Under the pieces are notes generated by a model. The model was not told the origin of the DNA. It did no database searches and was given only the letters and a program-made list of their open reading frames with translations. A DNA stretch of 26,763 nt. Source: Bacillota bacterium (GTDB taxonomy: Bacteria; Bacillota; UBA4882; UBA8346). The stretch is taken from positions 1 to 26,763 of the forward strand of contig JAEVYU010000038.1 in assembly GCA_023392595.1 (NCBI GenBank), written 5' to 3'. The translations under genes and the position numbers were made by a program. Position 1 is the stretch's first letter. Each line of letters starts with the position of its first letter. Below, piece after piece: positions 1 to 7,476 of this stretch.

Positions 1-272
1 CAATCGACATTCCGTCCATCAGCGCCTCGCTGTAGATCAGCTCGTCCCGGCGGCAAATCTGATCGAAGCAGGTATTGACATACTCTTTCAACAGCGCACC
101 ATCTTCCGGGGACAGTTTGGCTGCGGCTAGTTTCAGCAGTTCACCGTAGCGCCGTGCGCTCGCGTTCTCCCCGCTCCTTATATTCGGGGTCGTTTTGGAC
201 AATCTCGTTATCGATCTGCGCGATCCGGTCGAGAATGAATTTTTGGATGCCAAGGTCTTTGTCGGTAAGCAT
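1..272 (-). pseudogene. Small helical protein, frameshifted and cut by the window edge
   Basis: A good ribosome site (AAGGGAGGT) precedes an ATG at 270-272 on the minus strand. The reading opens MLTDKDLGIQKFILDRIAQI and stops at 141-143 after 43 residues. Just before that stop the next frame opens and reads on to the window edge as ARRYGELLKLAAAKLSPEDG and then a stretch ending SEALMDGMSI. The two halves make one sensible amphipathic helical protein of about 95 residues or more, so a single-base indel near 145-175 has broken it. It resembles the short helical proteins of unknown function (DUF6809 type) found in Bacillota accessory regions, but I assign no function. The 3' end lies outside the window. 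Confidence 0.5.
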
Positions 273-370
273 GAGATTACCTCCCTTATACCTATAGTTT
301 GTTTGAAGAGTGAAGGTCTAAGTTGGAAGTTTGAAATTTAAAAGTCTTTTTCATCTTTAATTTCTTGATA

Positions 371-610
371 AATGAATGCCGATTATTATTGTCCACGGAT
401 TTCACCGGCTGAGTAACTTTTTGAGCGGCCAAAAAGTCACCAAAAAGCCGCCGGAACCTAGGTTCCGGTCTTCCTCTTATTCATCCAGGGTTTTTAGTGG
501 GTCTTCGCCATCCTGGCCTTTCGACTGGCAATTATATAAGGCTTCCGGGGGCGACCGCCGTTATTCATCCGTGAGTAGAGGCGTCGCTCGTCTTCCTCCT
601 TGAAGACGAA
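371..610 (+). repeat. Dispersed structured repeat, copy A (inverted relative to 5890-6197)
   Basis: This stretch matches the reverse complement of 5890-6197. Bases 384-413 are identical to 6142-6171 over 30 nt, and similarity then continues more loosely to about 580. It contains a hairpin at 417-436 (CTTTTT / AAAAAG, 8-nt loop), a perfect 18-bp palindrome at 451-468 (CCGGAACC TA GGTTCCGG), and a hairpin at 589-608 (CGTCTTC / GAAGACG). A 75-codon reading frame (376-603) crosses it, but the other copy is open in a different frame, so I read the element as non-coding. It may be a palindromic dispersed element or a structured RNA. Confidence 0.7.
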
Positions 611-702
611 AATCTTTGTGTGTGGAAATCCCGGCCGAAATCATTGCTTATTTCAGTTGCCAATTTGCTTTAAAACCTTAAAATAAGAACTAAATTCGTG
701 TT

Positions 703-875
703 TCACTTTTTATTTTTGTCCACCATCAGCAGCAAACACCCTGACAGTTCGCTAACTGTATAGTTGCAGCCGGGTTTAAAACCGCACCGCTCCAGCCACT
801 GCCGGATAGGCGGAGCATGGGGACTTTTTTGTCGTTACTCTGGATGGAATAGACGGTGTGGGAGTGGGAGTTCAT
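703..875 (-). pseudogene. SymE-like toxin family gene, frameshifted
   Basis: From an ATG at 873-875, behind GAAAGGAGC, the minus strand reads MNSHSHTVYSIQSNDKKVPM then LRLSG. After a one-base slip at the GGCAG just past LRLSG it continues as WLERCGFKPGCNYTVSELSG followed by CLLLMVDKNKK and TGA at 703-705. The LRLSG-x-WL-x-x-x-GF-x-x-G pattern is typical of the SymE family of small AbrB-fold toxins, which act on RNA or the nucleoid and are SOS-regulated in E. coli. One missing base turns the intended G-K-W into a frameshift, so the product as sequenced would be a 49-residue peptide with a wrong tail. No antisense SymR-like RNA can be identified from sequence alone. Confidence 0.6.
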
Positions 876-915
876 GATGGGGCTCCTTTCCTAGCGCGCA
901 AAATAAGCAGCCTTG

Positions 916-927
916 AGGTATATACCT
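916..927. promoter_or_regulatory. 12-bp perfect palindrome, candidate operator
   Basis: AGGTATATACCT is perfectly self-complementary. It lies between the divergent SymE-like gene (start 875, minus) and the XRE regulator (start 1105, plus). A dimeric HTH protein could bind it, and the adjacent XRE regulator is the obvious candidate, but that is inference. Confidence 0.3.
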
Positions 928-1104
928 AATTATGGTAAAATTATCTCAAATGCACATGCCTAATAAAATACAATTTAAAACTTGTTGTATATTGGAGGCA
1001 TGTAATTTTCTTAATATTTTTTGTATTTAAGTACATACATATTGTATTCCAAAACATATTAATTGTCAATAATTTCTTCCCATTCTATTTCCAGGAGATT
1101 ATCA

Positions 1105-1446
1105 ATGAACTTTAGCCAGAAACTCAAAAGGTTGCGCCAAGAGAAAAATTGGAGCCAGGAAAAATTAGCCGAAGAAATAGGCGTTAAACGGCTTGCAATT
1201 AATAAATATGAAAGCGGACAAACCAAACCCTCCGCAGAGACTCTTCAAAGAATATCCGAGGTTTTCGGCGTGTCCATCGATTATCTTTTAGCGGATGAAT
1301 CGGAAAAGCTTGTCAAAGATGAAATTACAGATAAAACTTTGTTGGAATATATCGCTGAAATTGACCAAATGAGTGAGGAAGAAAAGAAGTTTGTGAAGTT
1401 CTTTTTGGAGGCGGTGATATTGAGGCATAAAGCGGCTAAACATTAA
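1105..1446 (+). CDS. XRE-family (SinR-like) transcriptional regulator
   Basis: This 113-residue protein has an N-terminal XRE/HTH_3 domain over roughly residues 4-58. It starts NFSQKLKRLRQEKNWSQEKL and includes the recognition-helix region RLAINKYESGQTKPS and the usual closing motif GVSIDYLL. The rest is a short acidic helical tail, probably for dimer or ligand contacts. I start at the ATG of 1105 because AGGAG sits 7 bases upstream; the frame runs 14 codons further up from a TTG with no ribosome site. The protein has the same plan as the regulator at 8593-8943, including an M-S-E/A-E stretch before the last helix. It converges with the membrane-protein gene at 1456. It may control the neighbouring island genes or itself. 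Confidence 0.85.
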   Translation: MNFSQKLKRLRQEKNWSQEKLAEEIGVKRLAINKYESGQTKPSAETLQRISEVFGVSIDYLLADESEKLVKDEITDKTLLEYIAEIDQMSEEEKKFVKFFLEAVILRHKAAKH

Positions 1447-1455
1447 GTCTCCGAA

Positions 1456-1902
1456 TTATTTTACTGGAAAAATAACCATCATTGTAAAAGCTATGAGGAC
1501 GACACCGATAATAACTGTATTCAAAAAAATGTAAAAATGCCGATAATCCTTCCGTTTTTGATTAAGTATCTGATCTCCAAAATCTTCTTTCGAAAAATAA
1601 ATTTGTTTCTTTTTAGATCGAGAAAAAGTGTAAAAACTGAGTTCTGTTCTAAAATGTTTCTCCCATTCTTTCTTATGATGAGTATGCAGATAGTTAAATA
1701 GATCAATTTGTTTAAATGTAAGCACTATGCTTAGGGGCATACATACAAGGAGAAAATAACCAAAAAATATGTTTCCATACTGTTTACCGATGGTTTTAGC
1801 CCATATAAATATTATGAAAAATAATACACTAATAGAAATTACCCATAATGCCCAATATAATTTTATATGATTCTTCTCCGCATTTTTTCTTAAAGGATCC
1901 AT
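1456..1902 (-). CDS. Small membrane protein with three predicted helices, unknown function
   Basis: I use the ATG at 1902 (MDPLRKNAEKNHIKLYW), which has GAGG 9 bases upstream; a longer frame begins at 1935 inside the previous gene. The 148 residues hold hydrophobic segments at about 15-37 and 42-65 and a third at the C-terminus (FLNTVIIGVVLIAFTMMVIF). Between them is a basic cytosolic-type loop rich in K and R (SRSKKKQIYFSKEDFG). It starts 5 bases after the stop of the nuclease-NTPase gene, so translation is probably coupled. I recognise no family. Small membrane proteins next to defence NTPases can be effectors or accessory proteins, but nothing here proves such a role. Confidence 0.65.
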   Translation of the reverse strand: MDPLRKNAEKNHIKLYWALWVISISVLFFIIFIWAKTIGKQYGNIFFGYFLLVCMPLSIVLTFKQIDLFNYLHTHHKKEWEKHFRTELSFYTFSRSKKKQIYFSKEDFGDQILNQKRKDYRHFYIFLNTVIIGVVLIAFTMMVIFPVK

Positions 1903-1907
1903 GATAA

Positions 1908-3896
1908 TCAACCTCTGTGTTCCTCTAAAATACATAACTCTTCATGTTCTTTCATAAGCAGTTGTTGCTCATGTGCGATATCTCCGAAATATTTCTGCAT
2001 TTTCTTTAATGAACTTTGGGCAGAAGTCAAATTGATTAGTACTAATCTACTTTGCTCCTTATCACGTTGAATAAATTTAACCAACTGATTTGAAAAATTC
2101 TGTACACTTCCAAAGTAGTCTGTTTTAATTTTGCTTAATCCTTCCGGGATTGTTGTTCTCTCTTCAAATGGTCTATCTTGATTTGGGTATCTCTGTTCCT
2201 TAATTAAAAACTTATTTATATCCTCTAGCAAATCAGCAATTGATGTTGCTAAATTCCCAATAGGTTTACCCTCCAGAAGTTTATAAAATGCGTTTATGCA
2301 ACTTTCAAAAAATATCACAATGTTTTTACGTAATCTCATCCACTTGTTTAGCCAATCAAAAATACTATCGCATTCATAATTTGACATAATAGTTTTATCC
2401 CATATAGATGCGAATTCTTGATGGAACATGATAATTACATTTCTGATAGGCATAGTTTTATGAGCATCATTAGGAATTTCATACCCGGATAATATATCGA
2501 GTTTAGGTTGAATGGCATCGGCACAATATTGATCAAAAATAGGTAGTGCCTTGCAAATAGATTTGATTCTTGAAACACTTTCTTCATTTCCTTTTTTGAT
2601 GTTGCTCGGTAAAAGTATATATTCAACATGAATTTCATTGGATTCTTCATTTAAATACAACTTCAATGAAGCAGTGGAGCTTTTTAAATAATCCATGATC
2701 AGTGTCAGATTATCTTTCACAAATTTCATATATGTTTCCCTATTTCCGCAAAAACAAGTGTACATAATATTTGCTATGATTTCGGTAGAGTAAGTGTCTT
2801 TGGCTGCCCACACATTATCCAAACAAATTTTGGATGCTAGATTAAAACTACTGTCAATGTTAAGCAGCCAATATGCAACCATTGCAAACGAGGGCATATC
2901 ATTAATTGTTTGCCCCTCAAGAATTTTGAATATCGCCTTGCTCAAATAGAAAATATCTGTTTCGGATAGTCTTATTTTAGTTACGGAGTCTCTAAGATTG
3001 CATAGATATTGAATATTCGCATTATCTGGAATTATCTTCTTTAAACCATCTAACGTTTGCAATGCATAGCCAAATTCTTCGAATTTAGTAAATGGATTTA
3101 ATTCTGTTGATAATAAAAACAATCCACCATGATTATTGGCGTCATCAAAAGTCTCTTGATTTTGATAATAATACTGCATCACGCTTCCAGCCAATGAACC
3201 TTTTAAGGCAGACACATATACTTCATGATTATTCGCTTTCCAAAGTATTCTAGCAATTTCAGAGTAAAAATTCTCTTTGTTATGAAAAATTACTTGGGGA
3301 AGATTAGAGAATAACTTCGGTATATATGAAACGTCTGTCAGTTGTACGACCTGTAGGGCTGTATCATTTATTTCTATATATTCATGTAGTTTATCAACAA
3401 TATGCTGTGAGCGCACAGGATGTAAACCCTCAACATATTTCTCCTTTGTATCAACTCGAATTAAAAATTCGTTTTCAATACTTTTTAGAAGTTCACCGTA
3501 ATCACTACCGGTTTTTTCAACTAGGCTGGAAATTAATTTTTTAACTGAAATTTTAATGCCACAAACATCCGCAAAACATACCTTCCGAAGAATTTCACAT
3601 TTCACCCGCCCTGTAACTGCATCATTAAGTTTAGAAATTTGATTAGCGATTCTATCAGAAAGCATTTCACCGTGGGTTAGTAGGTAGACATATTCAATAA
3701 GTAGTTTTTTATCAGCAACCCTTTCCCAAGAGCCATACCAATTTGTAATAGTCTGATGGAGTTTCCCGGCCTTTTGCAGAGTTTCAAAAATACCTTTTGC
3801 TTCTTCTTCATTAAGAAAAATTTTTACTGTTTGCAAGCCTTTCACATTGCTTAGATTACCACTGTAATTATACCAATCATCCTCTCTTGTAGTAAG
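1908..3896 (-). pseudogene. Nuclease-NTPase locus, C-terminal part (sensor 1 plus large helical region)
   Basis: This is the 3' portion of the gene beginning at 5063. The longest ATG-like start is a GTG at 3845, but the same frame is open upstream to about 3896. There it encodes LTTREDDWYNYSGNLSNVKG, with the T-T-R sensor motif typical of STAND NTPases (residues encoded at 3885-3893). The motif belongs directly after the K-L that ends the good reading of the upstream fragment. Past it come about 645 mostly helical residues, with a winged-helix-like GLHPVRSQHIVDKL stretch near residue 140. The remainder resembles a repeat-rich sensor region and I can assign it to no family. The stop is 5 bases before the membrane-protein start. 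If only this piece is translated, it lacks ATP binding. Confidence 0.7.
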
Positions 3897-4795
3897 TATA
3901 GCTTATAGTTGTAAGCTACTTCTTCCTGCAAATATTGCGCTAATGGGTTCCATTCTTGTAGTTGTGCATCCAAATTATCTATTAGAATCAATGGTTTTTC
4001 GCCAAGTCTTATTCGAGCTTTAAAATATTGTACAAAATTACGAAGTTCCTTAATGTCATTACACCAAAACAGTTGGTAAATTGAATACTCGTTAGAGAGA
4101 TTATAAGCAACTTGTAATGCCATAGTTGTTTTTCCTTGACCACTTGACGCTTTAATAACGGTTACTCTATTATTCCTGATAGATTCTTCTATTTCCTTTT
4201 CTGTGTTTATACGCCTAACAGGCAACTTCATAGCAATATCTTGGGGAGTGGCTTTTTTTCCTTCAAAGTAGCTAAGGTCATTTATTTCATCAGATGAATT
4301 AAAGAACACCCGTTTAATCCAGTTATACGCTGGATTTTGCGGGCCTTTGCTTATATCATCTTTTACGTTTTGGATAATAGTCTCTAATTCCAGTTTATTA
4401 ATAGTTTCACGACGTTCCATTTTCTCTAGGCAACATATTTTTAAGGCGTTTGCAAATATAGCATGGTTACCGGTTGAAATATCGTAGTTTTTTATCAATA
4501 GTTGCTCAATCTTCTCAGATAAAGCTGTCTTATTTTGTTTTTCAAAATGAAGTTTACCGATAAAATCGTCAAAGGAAAATCCTACCCAGTTCCAAAGTGA
4601 GTTTTCCTTCTTGATATCTTCAATAACTTTTTGCCAATATGATTTTGAATCCTCATCAAAATTATTATTAAAAATTTTGCTCAAATTACCTTTTGCCACA
4701 TCAAAATCATATATTAATTTGAATTCTCTAGAAGAATTAACTAAGTATACTTCTAAAAAATTCTTTAGGACATCTTTGAGAAAACTGGCATCTTG
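3851..4795 (-). pseudogene. Nuclease-NTPase locus, central part (P-loop NTPase)
   Basis: The frame is open from about 4795, where it continues the nuclease domain (QDASFLKDVLKNFLEVYLVN), down to 3851. An internal GTG at 4699 could start a separate product. It carries a Walker A motif (VIKASSGQGKTTMALQ, encoded near 4115-4165) and a Walker B motif (KPLILIDNLDAQ, near 3965-4005). The spacing is usual for STAND/AP-ATPase proteins, which use ATP to switch on an attached effector. After K-L at 3899-3904 the frame goes wrong and reads YLLQERMIGIITVVI before stopping. A one-base deletion near 3897-3898 explains this, since the other frame resumes with LTTREDDW. The first P-loop glycine is alanine (ASSGQGKTT). 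Confidence 0.7.
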
Positions 4796-5063
4796 TTTTT
4801 TCGCTAGAGAATTTGAGCTGAATATGGATGCTGACTTTAGATGTTATTTCACATTTATAGTGGTCTATATCCTCAATTCCTTCAAAGCGAATAACAGTAT
4901 TATCATCTAAAGCAGATAATATTAAAAAACAGGAATATAAAAACTGATAGCTAAACCCTGACAAAGCAATTTGCCCACCTGTTCGAGACTGCTCTATTTC
5001 ATCAATTGAGGTTCTAATTGGTTTTTGTGTTACCTTGCCCTTATTCTTCATTTTTTTTTGCAT
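4737..5063 (-). pseudogene. Nuclease-NTPase locus, N-terminal part (DUF4297/Cap4-like nuclease domain)
   Basis: The likely start is the ATG at 5063 (MQKKMKNKGK); a TTG lies four codons upstream. The domain shows GGQIALSGFSYQFLYSCF, then FEGIEDIDHY, then HIQLKFSSEK. This E...D...Q-x-K arrangement matches the DUF4297/Cap4 type of PD-(D/E)XK nuclease that sits at the N-terminus of defence NTPases. Translation then hits a six-A run (forward bases 4796-4801). One A too many shifts the frame into KTRCQFSQRC and a stop at 4737; dropping one A restores a continuous protein with the central fragment. The intact protein would be about 1,050 residues: nuclease, P-loop NTPase, long helical C-terminus. 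A nine-A run also lies at codons 2-5. Confidence 0.65.
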
Positions 5064-5208
5064 AAAAATTTCCAACTTCCCTAATTGTATAACTTATATT
5101 TCCAACGAAATATGATTTATTCAACCTAACCACCTCTGGATATGCCGGTATATGCACTTTCCTTTCAGTTTTGATACATGATATAATATAGAGACTTTTT
5201 TGCCTATA

Positions 5209-5481
5209 CTATCGTGCATACGGATAATACAAAATATCATCCTTTTCCTTCACCGAACTAATTTCATTCACAAATCCAACACTGATGATACCTGTAGGAG
5301 GCACCCCAAACCCATTTCCAACATAGAAAATACCCCTCAGAAATCATCTCCAGCCGATAATAGAATAGGCATCTCCATATCCAACGTAGTCGAATATGAA
5401 ACTTGGGTTGATGCTATCATTGTCGCCATCTATTTTTCGTACCTTTTTATCCATTTCTTCATTCTTATTTATAAATTCCAT
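5209..5481 (-). pseudogene. Small unknown gene interrupted by an in-frame TGA
   Basis: Behind GGAGGTGGAAAG (5490-5501) an ATG at 5479-5481 opens a minus-strand frame. It encodes MEFINKNEEMDKKVRKIDGD and continues to FIFDYVGYGDAYSIIGWR before a TGA at 5344-5346. The very same frame continues with protein-like sequence, FLRGIFYVGNGFGVPPTGII then SVGFVNEISSVKEKDD, to TAG at 5209-5211. The two halves (45 and 44 residues) therefore look like one 90-residue acidic protein split by a point mutation. The spacing from ribosome site to ATG is long (15 bases), so the start is uncertain. I recognise no family. It reads in the same direction as the nuclease-NTPase gene and ends about 150 bases upstream of it. 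Confidence 0.4.
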
Positions 5482-5501
5482 CTTTTACTCTTTCCACCTC
5501 C

Positions 5502-5889
5502 AAATACACATAAAAATTTAACAATTTATTTTAGCGTCTTCTATTTTAAGAAATAATTTTTTTCCAGAAAAGTAGTCCAAAAACTGTAAACAACCAATTT
5601 TCAAAACAAATCAATCCCAGTTTCCCGGAATTCCAAATTACCCTCTCCGGCTCCAATTTTCTCCGCCCAACTGACAGGTAATCTTAGTCATCAGGATAAA
5701 ACGGTCATTATGAATAACCCATCGGATCTATACACCCTACTGTAATCCCTCGCCCATAGCCGTTAAAGCCGCCATCCATTTCAAAAACCCGCAAAACCTT
5801 AGCAGATTCCCTTTAAAGGACAGGGTAAATAAGCCCTAATCTCCGGCGAAAACCAAAACCCACGTCTTTCATTTTTTCTTTCATACCCC
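5502..5889. other. Intergenic stretch with no gene seen
   Basis: About 390 bases with frequent stops on both strands and no frame with a ribosome site and protein-like composition. The only structure I see is a short CCCTTTAAAGG-type palindrome near 5809, of the same kind as those at 6886-6900 and near 6978. No tRNA or known RNA is recognisable. Confidence 0.5.
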
Positions 5890-6197
5890 CTTAGTGCTTT
5901 TAGCCCCAATCAACTCCCCCCGGCATTTGAGGCACGACGTCGAAAAGCGCCGCCTCTTTACAAGGATGTAAAACGGCGGTCGGCCTATTAAATAACCCAA
6001 GAAGACGCTGCCACGACGGCAGTGTCAGTCCAATCAAAAACTCAGACCCCGGCAACCGGATGGCCGGAGATATGAAGGAGAGTCCGGGAACCATGGGGTC
6101 CCGGCGGCCTTTTGGGTCCTTTTGGGCCGCTCCAAAAGGACCTCAGCCGGTGAAATCCGTGGACAATAATACGGGTCATTCATTTTAATGTCAAAAG
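5890..6197 (-). repeat. Dispersed structured repeat, copy B (inverted relative to 371-610)
   Basis: Read on the minus strand, this copy parallels copy A: 30 identical bases (6142-6171), then the same two hairpins. The first stem is CTTTTG / CAAAAG (6119-6124 with 6133-6138), where copy A has CTTTTT / AAAAAG around the identical 8-nt loop. The second (6084-6104) is a near-perfect CCGGGAACC / GGGTCCCGG stem replacing CCGGAACC / GGTTCCGG. Further on both copies share GACCGCCGTT, then CATCC and AGAGGCG. Stem bases change in pairs while loops stay constant, so the fold seems conserved. The open frames over this copy (up to 73 codons) do not match the frame in copy A. Confidence 0.7.
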
Positions 6198-6399
6198 TCC
6201 CAATAATGAACCATTTTCCTTTTCCTAATCCATCAACCCAATTCCCCAAAATCAAGCATAAAAAAACCAGCCCTTTTTAGCCGATTTCATCAACCATTAT
6301 TTCAAAAATGCCCCTTTCAAACAGGGAGTATCCTTCTTGCTTAGAAAGATAACGCCGGAGGCTTTTTAAGAAATTTCATTTCGTAATCCAAACCCCAAA

Positions 6400-6731
6400 A
6401 GAAATATATATATTTTTGTACAACAGCCCCTCTGCCCCACATTACCCATAAACCCAATCCCTGTCGGGCTTTAAGCCGTGGGGGCGTCCTTGGGAAAGGC
6501 GTTTAGAAAACAAACGACTCCTTGCCGAAACAATTTGGGGGATGCTTCCTACCGTAAAAACAGGTTACGACTCAATTACCGGCATTTTCCGGTCGTCTCA
6601 CGAAATTTAAGAATCCACAGTTGGAATGAAAGACCTTCCCCCTGGCAAGCCAACTCTTGAAACCAAGACGGCATCCGGGATTGTGGGCCAGTGGGGCAAA
6701 TGGGGGTTGCCTAAAATATATATATATTTCT
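6400..6731. mobile_element. MITE-like element with ~55-bp imperfect terminal inverted repeats
   Basis: The left end (6400-6455) starts AGAAATATATATAT and carries CAACAGCCCC and TGCCCCAC. The right end, read as reverse complement from 6731, starts AGAAATATATATATATTTT and carries CAACCCCC and TGCCCCAC in the same order. The arms match at roughly 70 percent over about 55 bases and enclose about 330 bases without a convincing gene. This is the build of a non-autonomous transposable element or a long decayed hairpin. I see no clear target-site duplication, so mobility is inference. Confidence 0.5.
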
Positions 6732-7164
6732 CTATACTTAACTTTCGCAGTTCGAATTTGCCAGCAAAACCTAGAAAACGTTAGGTTTAGTACCATACCC
6801 ATACCTGTGTTTACATATTTGAAATTAGTTTGACGTCTCGAAGACGAAAAAATTTCAATGAATTCAGGGTCTAAATGGAGACCCTTTCCCTTAAAGGGAA
6901 CTGGCGCAAATTGAGGGCCAATCGTGGTATTTCAAGCTTCGAAGATCAACTGTCAAAACCCAGGAGTCGGGCTAATACCCTTTAAGGGCTAGGGTGGTGG
7001 TTTTAGGCTATTTGTCAATATATTTCTTTCATTTTCAAATGAACCGGATATATCGGATTTACAATACGGGATTTTCATACCTGAATAATATATATGTATT
7101 GGTAATCGGAAATGGGGAAGATACGCTCTATTTAAGTAAAACGTTCACAATCCTTGAGGATATC
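6732..7164. other. Non-coding stretch with a run of short hairpins
   Basis: Consecutive short hairpins lie at 6834-6846 (CGTCT CGA AGACG), 6867-6884 (GGGTCT / AGACCC, 6-nt loop) and 6886-6900 (TTCCCTTAAAGGGAA), with a related CCCTTTAAGGG near 6978-6988. The first resembles the terminal hairpin of repeat copy A. A frame from a GTG at 6994 is open into the tandem repeat that follows, but it has no good ribosome site. No standard RNA gene is recognisable. Confidence 0.4.
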
Positions 7165-7374
7165 TATACCGGACCGTTACGCATGTCTACCGAACGACTC
7201 AGTATGTATACCGAACCATTGCGTATGTCTACCGAACGACTCAGTATGTATACCCAACCGTTGCGCATGCATACCGAACGACTCAGTATGTATACCGGAC
7301 CGTTGCGCATGCATACCGGACGACTCAGTATGTATACCAGACCGTTGCGTATGTCTTACCGACTCTCACGCAGA
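7165..7374. repeat. Tandem repeat, five units of 42 bp (ten of about 21 bp)
   Basis: Units begin with TATACC at 7165, 7207, 7249, 7291 and 7333, exactly 42 bases apart. Each unit is two 21-bp halves on the pattern TACCG-AC......G.ATG. Because 42 is divisible by three, two plus-strand frames stay open across it. One (6994-7401) repeats YTGPLRMSTERLSM-like 14-mers; the other (7154-7459) repeats cysteine-rich CIPDRCACIPDDSV-like units. Neither has a clear start signal, so I call it a DNA repeat. A small repeat protein remains possible. The last unit is diverged. Confidence 0.75.
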
Positions 7375-7476
7375 CATGCCATTCATTTTTCCTCGAAATA
7401 AAAAAATCAGCTTCAAGGCATGCGAGAGGTCTGAACCCCAATATCACCGTTCGGAATAGCCTTCGATACTCCTCCA

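Noticed and set aside
376..603. 75-codon open frame across repeat copy A
   Set aside because: Copy B is open in a different frame, the composition is poor and there is no ribosome site; hairpin structure explains the conservation better.
4796..4801. Programmed -1 frameshift at the six-A run
   Set aside because: The join needs a +1 shift (or loss of one A), and the phase of the A-run does not fit an X-XXY-YYZ slippery heptamer.
5344..5346. TGA as a selenocysteine codon in the 5209-5481 gene
   Set aside because: I see no convincing hairpin with the right spacing after the TGA, and neighbouring genes are also broken, so a nonsense mutation is simpler.
5200..5556. 118-codon plus-strand frame
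   Set aside because: It is the antisense of the minus-strand gene at 5209-5481, which has a ribosome site and more protein-like sequence.
6478..6802. Overlapping open frames of 60-76 codons on both strands
   Set aside because: They lie within or across the inverted-repeat element, lack ribosome sites and show no family motifs.
7165..7374. CRISPR array
   Set aside because: Units are contiguous 42-bp repeats with no unique spacers, and no cas genes are nearby.
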